From Lentisphaeria bacterium (GTDB taxonomy: Bacteria > Verrucomicrobiota > Lentisphaeria > Victivallales > UBA1829), in assembly GCA_003526375.1 (NCBI GenBank), contig DPDG01000010.1:1-24917 (forward strand): DNA of 24,917 nt. Direction: 5' to 3'. The notes beneath the pieces are model-generated. The model was not told the origin of the DNA, made no database searches, and saw only the letters and a program-made list of their open reading frames with translations. This document shows positions 1 through 8,381 of this stretch, piece after piece (the stretch's first letter is position 1; every line of letters starts with the position of its first letter). Position numbers and translations under genes: made by a program.

Positions 1-28
1 ACAAATTCTGGTGAAGAGGCTTAAATAA
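1..28 (+). CDS. Possible 3' end of an upstream gene
   Basis: Two frames are open from the window edge into stop codons here: one ends with TAA at 22-24 and one with TAA at 26-28. Either would put a gene end 12 to 16 bases before the glycosidase start at 41. That matches the 14-base pseudopilin-to-glycosidase gap seen at 19579-19592. With only seven or eight residues visible, no product can be named and the frame is not decided. Confidence 0.2.
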
Positions 29-40
29 GGAATTGATTGA

Positions 41-2911
41 ATGAAATCAGCAATGCTTCTTTTTATCGGTGCGGTGCTCTGTTCCGGTCAGACATTGGAT
101 CGGAAATATTTCCCCGGAATGCCCGACACCTTCCGTGTTGCGGCGGACAGAACTTTTTTGAATGCCGCGGACTGGAACCCGCAGAAAAATATTTCCGTGA
201 GATCGGATTGTGACGGCTTGACTGTTTCATCCGGTGTGCCGACTCCGTGGACACATGCCGTTACAAGCAGGAAAACGGTTCCCGTCAGACCGGGGAATCT
301 GCTGAAGGCAACGACAAAATATTATCTGCTTGACGCCCCTTCCGGTTCCAAATTCACTTTGCTCGTTCAGTTGCTGGATGCAAACGGCAGAATAATAAAG
401 ACGATGAATGCCGCATCGGGGGCGGATAAACCGCCGGAACACCTGAATTGGGACGAGGAATATACGGAGATTCCGAAAGGGTGCGTTTCCGCCCGCGCTC
501 AATTGCTTTTTCAGGGCAATCCCATGAAAGTAAAGCTGATCCAGCTGGAACTCAATACCGTTGCGGCACAGGACAGACTGCCGTCTTTTCCGCCGCCGGT
601 TCCTTACAGCAACAGGAGTCTTGACGATGCCTCCCTGACGGAATTTCTTTCAAAACGCCAGAAGATTTATACGAAAGTTGCAAAGAACGGCGACCAGGTG
701 GAGTTTCTCGTAAACGGAGTTCCTGTTCCGCTGAAAATTTATAAGAACAATACCGCAACGACGATTCACGGCTATCCCGGTTATTTGAAAAAGACTCCCG
801 CAATGCAGCGGGCCGGATTCAATGTGTTCACTGTTTGCGTCTATCTCGGTGTTCCCGGTCATAGCCGGACTGCAAATACCGTGTGGCTCGGTCCCGGGAA
901 GTATCAGGTGGATGTAATCAGAAAGGCAATGCGGGAAATTCTGAAGTATGCGCCGGACGCGATGATTCTGCTGGAACTTAATGTTACCCCTTCTCCTGAA
1001 TGGAGCGCTGCGCACCCTGATGAAATTGTCCAATATGCGGATGGGCGTAAAGCGGTTCTGAACGGGACACGTATCCGTGAGCTTACGAATACCCCGCCGC
1101 CGCAGTATGTTCCCGTAAAAGACCAGCCTTGGACCATGCCTTACTGGGTGCCGTCCTATTTCTCGGAAAAGTTTACACAGGATGCATCGAGAGCAATCCG
1201 GGATATTTTCAGTGTTCTCGAAAAGACGCCGGAGGCAAATGCTCTTGCGGGGGTGTTCCTGTGCCGCGGAGTGGATGGGCAGTGGTTCGATCTTTTTGCA
1301 GAGATACCTGCAACGGGCGGCGGGAAAGCGATTTACCCTCTTGCGGATTATTCGCCTGCTTCGCTTCGGTTTTTTCATGATTTCCTGCGCAGGAAATACG
1401 GAAACGATATCACGAAACTTCAAAATGCATGGAACGATCCGAGGATCAGGACATTTGATGAGATTTCGATTCCCCCGCATGGAGAACTGTTTCCCCCTGC
1501 GAAAACTTTTCTGCGGAAATCCGGCGGGGGGCGTGACCGGATTGCCGATTTCATTGAATCACGCGCAGAGGGCATGTCCCGGCAGTTCATCAGTTTCTGC
1601 CGTGCGATCAAGGAGGCGACCAATGACCGTGTTCTTGCCGGCGGATACCGGGCGGAAGGTGCTCCTGTTTCGTATCCGTTCCTCGTTCAGCAGTGTTCCA
1701 GGCGGATGTATGCCGCGCCGGAGGTTGATTTCTTTGCATCGTGTCCCGGCGGGCGCACACCGGAAAATCCGGTTATGCCGTCCTTGCTGAACGGCTCGCT
1801 GCGCCTGCATAATAAGCTGGCTGTGACGGAACTTGATTTCCGGACTCCGTGGATTGGGAACTGGGGTCGATGGGGAAAGCCGATCTATTACAAAACGCAT
1901 GATGCCGCAGAGTTCCGGCAGAGAACGATGCGTGCGCAGTTGTTTGCCAATGCTTTCGGCGGCACCTTTCATGCCTATGATATGGACGGCAACTGGTATG
2001 ATACTGAAATGGCGCAGCGAGCATGGAGAGAGAACAACCGTATTTATGATCGCCGCAAACCGCGGCCTCTCTCGGAAGACCGTATCGCCCTGTTTTATTC
2101 GGAGCACTACTGGGAATATATGGCTTTGAACGGAAATCGGGCCTTTGCGCATACTGTTAAAAATTCACCGAGAATCGCTGTAACCAGAAGCGGTGTTGAT
2201 TCGGATCTCTATCTGTTGGACGATATCCTGCATCCTGATTTCCAGGCTCCCCGCGTACTCTGGTTTGTGGACTCGCTTGAGCTGACTCCGGAAAAGGCGG
2301 CAGAGATACGCCGGCGTTATGCCGACTCAGGCAGGATTCTTGTCTGGATGTGGGCACCGGGGGCAGGGATGACGGATGATATCGGCAAAGTTGCCGGATT
2401 CCGGCTGGAACGTGCTCCGATGGCGGATGGGCTGCCTGTCATGGCTCTGAGCAACAGCGGTGATCCGTTGATGGCGGGAGTCAGGAATCTTCTTCTTGCG
2501 TCCTATATGCCGTATGGCATGGGACCGGTCTGGAAAGTCAGTGATCCCGATGCTGTGATATTAGGCAGCTACTTCGAGACAAATCTGCCGGGTATGGCTG
2601 TAAAACGTTATGACAGTCATACGGAAATCTTCATCGGGCAGGGCGGCTGCGTGACTCCGGAGCTTGCGCGTAATATCGCAAAAGAAGCGGGTGCCCACTG
2701 CTGGATTGATACAGGGGATCCGGCTGCTTCGGCGGGAAATCTGCTGATTGTTTCAGCGGCTTCTTCCGGAAAGAAGGAGATTTTTCTGCCTCCGGATGTC
2801 GTTTCAGCGGAATGTCTTACCGGGCAGAGGATCGTGAAGGAGGGGCGAAGCGTAAAATGTGAACTGAAATATGGAGATGTGCTTGTTCTTGATCTGACTT
2901 ACAGAAATTGA
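41..2911 (+). CDS. Secreted GH42-like glycoside hydrolase (beta-galactosidase-like)
   Basis: Probably cleaves a glycosidic bond outside the cytoplasm; the substrate cannot be told. Residues 1-17 form a short signal peptide (hydrophobic MLLFIGAVLC). Residues 20-180 look like a beta-sandwich carbohydrate-binding or accessory region. A (beta/alpha)8 barrel follows from about residue 215. It carries the GH42-like stretch around residues 445-470 (FHDFLRRKYG, then LQNAWND) and a TELDF segment with Glu597 as candidate nucleophile. Residues 750-780 (VLWFVDSLELT, then ILVWMWAPG) resemble the GH42 trimerisation domain. The Asn-Glu acid/base pair expected before the KYG helix is not seen; that place reads GVDGQW (residues 410-415). 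At 956 residues it is longer than a typical GH42 enzyme (650-700), mainly because of the N-terminal extension. AAGGA at 27-31 precedes the ATG. It may be the last gene of an upstream cassette cut by the window edge. Confidence 0.75.
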   Translation: MKSAMLLFIGAVLCSGQTLDRKYFPGMPDTFRVAADRTFLNAADWNPQKNISVRSDCDGLTVSSGVPTPWTHAVTSRKTVPVRPGNLLKATTKYYLLDAPSGSKFTLLVQLLDANGRIIKTMNAASGADKPPEHLNWDEEYTEIPKGCVSARAQLLFQGNPMKVKLIQLELNTVAAQDRLPSFPPPVPYSNRSLDDASLTEFLSKRQKIYTKVAKNGDQVEFLVNGVPVPLKIYKNNTATTIHGYPGYLKKTPAMQRAGFNVFTVCVYLGVPGHSRTANTVWLGPGKYQVDVIRKAMREILKYAPDAMILLELNVTPSPEWSAAHPDEIVQYADGRKAVLNGTRIRELTNTPPPQYVPVKDQPWTMPYWVPSYFSEKFTQDASRAIRDIFSVLEKTPEANALAGVFLCRGVDGQWFDLFAEIPATGGGKAIYPLADYSPASLRFFHDFLRRKYGNDITKLQNAWNDPRIRTFDEISIPPHGELFPPAKTFLRKSGGGRDRIADFIESRAEGMSRQFISFCRAIKEATNDRVLAGGYRAEGAPVSYPFLVQQCSRRMYAAPEVDFFASCPGGRTPENPVMPSLLNGSLRLHNKLAVTELDFRTPWIGNWGRWGKPIYYKTHDAAEFRQRTMRAQLFANAFGGTFHAYDMDGNWYDTEMAQRAWRENNRIYDRRKPRPLSEDRIALFYSEHYWEYMALNGNRAFAHTVKNSPRIAVTRSGVDSDLYLLDDILHPDFQAPRVLWFVDSLELTPEKAAEIRRRYADSGRILVWMWAPGAGMTDDIGKVAGFRLERAPMADGLPVMALSNSGDPLMAGVRNLLLASYMPYGMGPVWKVSDPDAVILGSYFETNLPGMAVKRYDSHTEIFIGQGGCVTPELARNIAKEAGAHCWIDTGDPAASAGNLLIVSAASSGKKEIFLPPDVVSAECLTGQRIVKEGRSVKCELKYGDVLVLDLTYRN

Positions 2912-2936
2912 AAAGTTTTTCCAGGCAATACGTTTG

Positions 2937-2987
2937 TGACCGGTATTTCCTCTCCTCCGGAGGCGGATTTCCGGTCATTTCTTTGAT
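2937..2987 (+). terminator. Probable terminator after the GH42-like gene
   Basis: TGACCGG (2937-2943) pairs with CCGGTCA (2971-2977). The loop holds a second palindrome, CCTCCGGAGG, and a T-rich stretch follows (TTTCTTTGATT). It lies 25 bases after the glycosidase stop and before the proS promoter. The stem is interrupted beyond seven pairs, so strength is uncertain. Confidence 0.5.
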
Positions 2988-2993
2988 TCCGGC

Positions 2994-3022
2994 TTGAAAG
3001 AATCGCGTTTCAGTGTGATATT
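2994..3022 (+). promoter_or_regulatory. Likely sigma70 promoter of proS-nifU-nifS
   Basis: TTGAAA at 2994-2999 and GATATT at 3017-3022 are separated by 17 bases. A TG dinucleotide sits one base upstream of the -10 (extended -10 form). The proS start lies 44 bases downstream. Confidence 0.45.
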
Positions 3023-3065
3023 AATAGGTTAAAATAAAAACAACCATTTTTGGAGAGACTGCAAT

Positions 3066-4796
3066 ATGAGAATGTCGAAAATGCTCGGGCGCCGGATCAA
3101 GGAAGATCCCAAGGACGCGAAAACCATCAGTCATAAATATCTTGTGCGCGGCGGATATATCCGTCCCGTGTCCGCCGGCATTTACTCCATTCTTCCGCTC
3201 GGAGAACGCATCATCCTCAAAATCGAAAACATCATACGCGAGGAGATGAACAGAATCGACGGACAGGAGGTCAAAATGCCTGTCGTGCTTCCCGCCGATC
3301 TCTGGCAGGAGTCCGGGCGCTATGAGTCTGTCGGGCAGGAGCTTCTGCGGTTCAGGGACCGCAATGACAAGCCCATGATTCTCGGCATGACCCATGAGGA
3401 GGCGATCGTGCATCTGGTCAGGACGGAAATCACGAGTTATAAACAGCTTCCGATCATGGCGTATCAGATTCAGACGAAATACCGCGATGAGGCGCGGCCG
3501 CGCGCCGGTCTGATCCGCGTCCGCGAATTCACCATGAAGGATGCATACAGTTTCCATACCTCGCAGGAGTCGCTGGAGGAGTATTACGAACGCGCTCACG
3601 AGGCATATGTCAATATTTACCGCCGTGTCGGACTGAAGCATGTGGTTTCGATCAAGGCGAACTCCGGCATGATGGGGGGGAACATTTCCCATGAATTCAT
3701 GTCTGTTGCTGAATGCGGGGAAGATACGATTTTCCTTTCACCCGACGGCAAAAGCTACAAGGCGAACCGTGAGATCGCGGTTTCCGGGCTGAAATTCGAG
3801 AAGAGCGGCGAGGAACTGCCTTTGGAAAAAGTTCGTACGCCCGGCTGCAAGACCATCGACGAGGTCGCCGGATTTCTCGGCGTGAAACCCGAGAACACAG
3901 GGAAAGCCGTGTTCTATTCCGATGAAAAAGGCAATCTGATCTTTGTGTTGATCCGCGGCGATTTCGAGGTCAATGAAAGCAAACTTCAGAATCACCTCGG
4001 GCTCCTTGAAATCAATTTTGCGAACGATGAGCAGATACGGAAAGCCGGAGCGGTTCCCGGATACGCATCGCCCGTAGGCATCGACTCGTCGAAGGCGAGG
4101 ATCGTCATCGACAAATCCGTTGCGGGAAGCTCGAATCTGGTGGTCGGGGCGAATGAAGCGGATTACCATTATAAGAGCTTCAACTACGGGCGCGATCTGA
4201 AAGATGCGGATGTCGTTGACATTGCGACTGTTCGAAACGGCGATCCATGCCCCGTGACAGGCGAGCCGCTCCAGATGAAGCGCGGTATCGAAGTCGGAAA
4301 CATCTTCCAGCTCGGAACGAAGTATTCCAAGCCGATGCAGTGCAACTATCTGGACAAGGACGGCAAGTCGCACCCGATGATCATGGGGTGTTACGGAATC
4401 GGCGTCGGGCGCACAATGGCTTCCGTCGTTGAGGATTCCTATGATGAATACGGACCGATCTGGCCGATGTCGATTGCGCCGTATCACGTGGAAATCTGCG
4501 CGCTGAACCCTGACAGGGGCGGTGTGATGGAGGCGTCCGAGGCACTTTACGGCGAGTTGACGAAACTGGGCGTGGAGGTGCTGTTTGACGACCGCGGCGA
4601 AAAAGCCGGATTCATGTTCAATGACGCGGACCTGATCGGAATTCCGTTCCGTGTGATCGTTTCGCCCAAGAGCATGGAGAAGGGTGTCGTGGAGTTCAAG
4701 CTTCGCGGCTCGCGAGATGCGGAGATGATTCCGCTGGCGGACGCCGCAAAAGTTCTGGCGGAAAAAGTGAAAGACGAACTTAAAAAATATGAATAA
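3066..4796 (+). CDS. proS: Proline--tRNA ligase (class II, bacterial type with editing insert)
   Basis: Charges tRNA-Pro with proline in the cytoplasm. The 576-residue length matches the E. coli-type enzyme (about 570), which carries an editing insertion between motifs 2 and 3. Visible signatures are the N-terminal ISHKYLVRGGYIRPVSAGIY stretch, the GMTHEEA substrate loop, motif 2 from Y139 (YRDEARPRAGLIRVREF) and motif 3 around residues 441-449 (GCYGIGVGR). The insert spans roughly 225-390, and the C-terminal 100 residues form the anticodon-binding domain. GGAGAG at 3052-3057 lies eight bases before the ATG at 3066; the next ATG, at 3072, is less well spaced. The nifU start is 66 bases downstream with no terminator between, so the three genes are probably co-transcribed. 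Confidence 0.97.
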   Translation: MRMSKMLGRRIKEDPKDAKTISHKYLVRGGYIRPVSAGIYSILPLGERIILKIENIIREEMNRIDGQEVKMPVVLPADLWQESGRYESVGQELLRFRDRNDKPMILGMTHEEAIVHLVRTEITSYKQLPIMAYQIQTKYRDEARPRAGLIRVREFTMKDAYSFHTSQESLEEYYERAHEAYVNIYRRVGLKHVVSIKANSGMMGGNISHEFMSVAECGEDTIFLSPDGKSYKANREIAVSGLKFEKSGEELPLEKVRTPGCKTIDEVAGFLGVKPENTGKAVFYSDEKGNLIFVLIRGDFEVNESKLQNHLGLLEINFANDEQIRKAGAVPGYASPVGIDSSKARIVIDKSVAGSSNLVVGANEADYHYKSFNYGRDLKDADVVDIATVRNGDPCPVTGEPLQMKRGIEVGNIFQLGTKYSKPMQCNYLDKDGKSHPMIMGCYGIGVGRTMASVVEDSYDEYGPIWPMSIAPYHVEICALNPDRGGVMEASEALYGELTKLGVEVLFDDRGEKAGFMFNDADLIGIPFRVIVSPKSMEKGVVEFKLRGSRDAEMIPLADAAKVLAEKVKDELKKYE

Positions 4797-4862
4797 CAAC
4801 AAAATACCCTGACGGCGCCGGGGTGGTTTTCGGGGCCGGAAGGCGGAAAGGCTGTGTGAAAT

Positions 4863-5741
4863 ATGTGGAAATATACACCGAAAGTGATGGATCATTTTCT
4901 GAATCCGCGCAATGTCGGAGAGATCAAGGATGCCGACGCCGTGGCGGAAGTCGGCAATGTGAGCTGCGGAGACGCATTGAAAATCTTCCTGAAGCTTGAT
5001 CAGGATGGAAGAATCTGCGATGTGAAATTCAAGACCTTCGGATGCGCAAGCGCGATTGCCTCCTCCTCGGCTTTGACGGAGCTGGTGAAAGGGATGACGC
5101 TTGACGAAGCCGCAAAGGTCACGAACAAGGAGATCGTAGCCCAGCTCGGAGAGCTTCCCGAGGAGAAGATGCACTGTTCCGTCATGGGAATGGAAGCGCT
5201 TCAGGCTGCGATTGCCGATTACAAACGCAGACACGGCGAAAAGGTCGAGGAGGCCGAAGCGGATGACGAGCACGAAGGGCGCATTGTCTGCAAGTGTTTC
5301 GGCGTGACCGATACCAAAATCCGCAAAGTGGCTCTTGAGAACAACCTGCATTCCGTTGCCGAAATCACCGACTATACCAAGGCGGGCGGCGCATGCGGAC
5401 GTTGCCTTGATCAGATTCAGGAGATTCTGGACAGCATCTGGCGTGAACACCCGGCGGAGGACTCCGGTTCGCAAAGTGATAAGGCCAAAGCGTTTGCATC
5501 GTTTTCCGTTGTTCAGAAAGTGATTCGCGTGCAGGAAGTCATCGATAAGGAGATCCGTCCGGCGCTGGAAAAGGACGGCGGCAGCATCGAACTTGTCGAT
5601 ATCGAAGGCAACATGGTCAAGGTCCGCCTCAAAGGACGCTGCGCCGCGTGCCCGAATTCCACGCTGACGCTGAAAAAACTGGTGCAGAGCAAGCTGAATG
5701 AGTTCGTTTCGGAAGATCTCACCGTGAGCGAAGTTCAGTAA
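4863..5741 (+). CDS. nifU: Three-domain NifU iron-sulfur cluster scaffold
   Basis: Scaffold on which [2Fe-2S] and [4Fe-4S] clusters are built with sulfur from NifS before transfer to client proteins. Three modules are visible in order. The IscU-like domain (residues 1-125) has Cys35, Cys61 and Cys105. The BFD-like ferredoxin domain (about 139-190) has Cys143, Cys145, Cys178 and Cys181 for a permanent [2Fe-2S] cluster. The C-terminal Nfu domain (about 220-292) has the CAACP motif with Cys260 and Cys263. All nine expected cysteines are present and the spacing closely follows the nitrogen-fixation-type protein. The short E. coli-type IscU lacks the last two modules. The stop lies 11 bases before nifS. 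No nitrogenase gene is in the window, so general Fe-S assembly is the more cautious reading. Confidence 0.95.
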   Translation: MWKYTPKVMDHFLNPRNVGEIKDADAVAEVGNVSCGDALKIFLKLDQDGRICDVKFKTFGCASAIASSSALTELVKGMTLDEAAKVTNKEIVAQLGELPEEKMHCSVMGMEALQAAIADYKRRHGEKVEEAEADDEHEGRIVCKCFGVTDTKIRKVALENNLHSVAEITDYTKAGGACGRCLDQIQEILDSIWREHPAEDSGSQSDKAKAFASFSVVQKVIRVQEVIDKEIRPALEKDGGSIELVDIEGNMVKVRLKGRCAACPNSTLTLKKLVQSKLNEFVSEDLTVSEVQ

Positions 5742-5752
5742 GGGGGCGTGAA

Positions 5753-6916
5753 ATGGACGAGGAAAGAATCATTTATTTCGATAACAATGCAACGACGGCG
5801 GTTGCGCCGGAAGTGTTCGAGGCGATGACGCCGTTTCTGACGAAGCTCTACGGAAATCCGTCGAGCATCCATCATTTCGGCGGACAGGTCGCCCAGCATA
5901 TCGAGGATGCGCGCGATTCTCTGGCGGCGCTTCTCGGCGCCGCTTCGACGGAAGTGATTTTCACTTCATGCGGAACGGAGAGCGACAGCGCGGCGATTTT
6001 CAGCGCTCTGATGAATTGTCCCAAGCGCAACAAAATCGTGACGACGAAAGTGGAACATCCCGCGGTGCTGAATCTGGGCAAGGATCTGGAACGCCGCGGC
6101 TACCGTGTTTCCCTGATTCCCGTTGACGGGAAGGGGCGTCTGGACATGGAGCGCGCCGCTGAGATGATTGATGATGAAACGGCGATTGTTTCCGTGATGT
6201 GGGCAAACAACGAAACCGGCAACATCTACCCGGTTGCGGAACTGGCGGAACTGGCTCACAAGAACGGAGCTCTGTTCCACACGGATGCGGTGCAGGCGGT
6301 AGGCAAGGTTCCGATGAAACTCTCGGATATGAATATTGATTTCCTGAGTCTTTCCGGGCATAAGCTCCACGCTCCCAAAGGGGTGGGGGCGCTCTACGTG
6401 AAGCGGGGCGTGCGCTTCCGTCCGTTCATCGTCGGCGGGCATCAGGAGAGCGGACGCCGCGCCGGAACGGAGAACGTTGCTTCCGTGGTCGGGCTCGGCA
6501 AAGCGGCGGAGCTTGCGCGTCTTCATATTGATGATGAGCATACCAGAGTCCGGGCGATGCGCGACAAACTGGAGCAGACGATTCTGAAAACGGTTCCGTC
6601 GGTTCGCGTGAACGGCGATCCCGAGCACCGTCTTCCGAATACCAGCAATATATCTTTCGAGTATATTGAAGGTGAATCGATTCTGATGCTGCTTGACATG
6701 TATCATATCTGCGCCTCAAGCGGAAGCGCCTGCACGACCGGCAGCCTTGAGCCCTCGCATGTCCTGCGCGCCATGGGGATTCCCTATACCGCGGCTCACG
6801 GCGCGATCCGGTTCAGTCTTTCGCGCTATAATACGATGGAGGAAGTGGATTTCGTTCTGGAAAAACTGCCTCCGGTGATTGCGCGTCTCCGCGAAATATC
6901 ACCCTACTGGAAGTAA
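5753..6916 (+). CDS. nifS: Cysteine desulfurase NifS
   Basis: PLP-dependent enzyme that converts cysteine to alanine and passes persulfide sulfur to NifU. The 387 residues are typical of group I desulfurases. Visible features are the N-terminal YFDNNATT motif, the TKVEHPAVL and HTDAVQAVGK segments that line the cofactor, the PLP lysine Lys204 in SGHKLHAPKG, and the catalytic loop SSGSACTTG with Cys327. The GGHQESGRRAGTEN segment is also conserved in the family. A purine-rich AAGGGGG precedes the ATG at 5753. The gene follows nifU by 11 bases and is closed by a strong terminator, so proS-nifU-nifS form one unit. IscS is the alternative name, but the pairing with a three-domain NifU favours nifS. 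Confidence 0.95.
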   Translation: MDEERIIYFDNNATTAVAPEVFEAMTPFLTKLYGNPSSIHHFGGQVAQHIEDARDSLAALLGAASTEVIFTSCGTESDSAAIFSALMNCPKRNKIVTTKVEHPAVLNLGKDLERRGYRVSLIPVDGKGRLDMERAAEMIDDETAIVSVMWANNETGNIYPVAELAELAHKNGALFHTDAVQAVGKVPMKLSDMNIDFLSLSGHKLHAPKGVGALYVKRGVRFRPFIVGGHQESGRRAGTENVASVVGLGKAAELARLHIDDEHTRVRAMRDKLEQTILKTVPSVRVNGDPEHRLPNTSNISFEYIEGESILMLLDMYHICASSGSACTTGSLEPSHVLRAMGIPYTAAHGAIRFSLSRYNTMEEVDFVLEKLPPVIARLREISPYWK

Positions 6917-6942
6917 AAGGCCGGAACCATCCGGTGTTTTTG

Positions 6943-6992
6943 AAGACTCAACGGCGCGGGATTCCCGGTTACTCCGTTGAGTCTTTTGTTAT
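6943..6992 (+). terminator. Rho-independent terminator after nifS
   Basis: A perfect 12-bp stem is formed by AAGACTCAACGG (6943-6954) and CCGTTGAGTCTT (6974-6985). The loop holds a second small hairpin (CGGG/CCCG). The 3' arm runs directly into TTTTGTTATT. Confidence 0.85.
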
Positions 6993-7098
6993 TCCTCCTT
7001 TGGAAACATGTTGCGGGTTTGTGTGGAAGGCGGTGAAAAACCGGGTCCGGTTGACAGCGGAATTTCCGAGAATAGTTTAATTTTTTAACTGACCGGAC

Positions 7099-7126
7099 TT
7101 GAAAAACTTTGATGTACTGTTATTGT
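7099..7126 (+). promoter_or_regulatory. Candidate promoter of the sugar-ABC ATPase gene
   Basis: TTGAAA at 7099-7104 and TATTGT at 7121-7126 are 16 bases apart, 41 bases before the start codon. A competing TTGACA at 7051-7056 has only a poor -10 (TTTAAT at 7076-7081, 19-base spacing). Which one is used cannot be decided from sequence. Confidence 0.3.
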
Positions 7127-7167
7127 TGTGTATCACAAATCGGAAATATATTCCGTAGGAGGACTAA

Positions 7168-8283
7168 ATGGCTGGAGTAGTACTGAAAGATGTTTGCAAG
7201 GTTTACGACGGCGGAGGAACTTTCCTTGCCGTGAATCACGTGAATCTTGCGATCAAGGACCGTGAGTTCATGGTGCTTGTGGGGCCTTCCGGGTGTGGGA
7301 AGTCTACCACGTTGCGCATGATTGCGGGACTTGAAGAAATCAGTTCGGGGACGATCTCAATCGGAGACCGTGTCGTGAACAATGTTCCCCCGAAAGACCG
7401 GGACATCGCGATGGTGTTCCAGAATTATGCGCTGTATCCTCATAAGACCGTTTATGAGAATATGGCATTCGGGCTTCGTTTAAGAAAATTTCCGAAAGCG
7501 GATATCGACAAGCGTGTGAGAGCGGCGGCTGAGATTCTGGGTATCGAAAGCTTCCTCAACCGCAAGCCGAAAGCGCTTTCCGGCGGTCAGAGGCAGCGTG
7601 TCGCGGTGGGACGCGCTATCGTGCGCAAGCCGGAAGTGTTCCTGTTCGACGAACCGCTTTCCAATCTTGACGCGAAGATGCGCGTCCAGATGCGTACGGA
7701 GATCAGCAAACTCCATACGCGTCTTGAAACGACGATGATCTATGTGACGCATGACCAGATCGAAGCGATGACGATGGGTGATCGTATCTGTGTCATGAAA
7801 GACGGACTGATCCAGCAGGTGGATACGCCGTTGAATATTTATGATCATCCGGCAAACACGTTTGTTGCCGGTTTTATCGGAACGCCTCCGATGAATATTT
7901 TCCGTGGCAATATTTCCAAAGACGGAGACAGGATTCTGTTCAAGAACGAGAATATGTCTCTTGTGCTTCCGGAAGCGTGGAAAAGTGCGGCGGAGAAGTT
8001 CATCGACAAGGAAATCCTGTTCGGCATCCGTCCCGAGGATATCGGTTCGGAGCGCGCGGAACTGGCGAAAGATGTTCAGCATCTCAAGGCGAAGATCGAA
8101 GTGATGGAGCCCATGGGTGCGGAGACCTATCTCTATCTGGATGCGGCGACGGACAACGGCGTATCCTGCATAGCGCGGGTCGATGCCCACAAGCAGGCGA
8201 AAGTCGGCGAGACGCTTTCTCTGCCGATTCTGGTCGCCAATGCTCATCTGTTCGATCCTGACACAACCGGTATTCTGGTTTAA
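7168..8283 (+). CDS. Sugar ABC transporter ATP-binding protein (MsmX/UgpC family)
   Basis: ATPase subunit that would power a CUT1-type carbohydrate importer on the inner face of the membrane. All nucleotide-binding motifs are intact: Walker A GPSGCGKST (39-47), Q-loop Gln85, signature LSGGQ (137-141), Walker B VFLFDE (Asp161, Glu162) and H-loop His195. After about residue 235 a TOBE/MalK-type regulatory domain follows (residues 236-371, including GIRPEDIG). The 371-residue length is normal. AGGAGGA lies a few bases before the ATG. No permease or binding protein is nearby, so it may serve several importers, as MsmX does in Bacillus. That sharing is an inference. The exact family member (MalK, UgpC or MsmX) cannot be told without partners. 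Confidence 0.93.
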   Translation: MAGVVLKDVCKVYDGGGTFLAVNHVNLAIKDREFMVLVGPSGCGKSTTLRMIAGLEEISSGTISIGDRVVNNVPPKDRDIAMVFQNYALYPHKTVYENMAFGLRLRKFPKADIDKRVRAAAEILGIESFLNRKPKALSGGQRQRVAVGRAIVRKPEVFLFDEPLSNLDAKMRVQMRTEISKLHTRLETTMIYVTHDQIEAMTMGDRICVMKDGLIQQVDTPLNIYDHPANTFVAGFIGTPPMNIFRGNISKDGDRILFKNENMSLVLPEAWKSAAEKFIDKEILFGIRPEDIGSERAELAKDVQHLKAKIEVMEPMGAETYLYLDAATDNGVSCIARVDAHKQAKVGETLSLPILVANAHLFDPDTTGILV

Positions 8284-8381
8284 CAACATAACAGCCTGAT
8301 GCCGTCCGCAGGGGATTTTCCGTGAGGCGGCAGGGCTAACAGAAGGATCTCTGCTTCATTGCACTGGCTTTGAAGACTCTT

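Noticed and set aside
3738..5474. 578-codon open frame on the minus strand opposite proS and nifU
   Set aside because: It lies fully antisense to two genes with unmistakable family motifs; its product is Arg/His/Ile-rich with no domain, as expected from mirrored codon bias.
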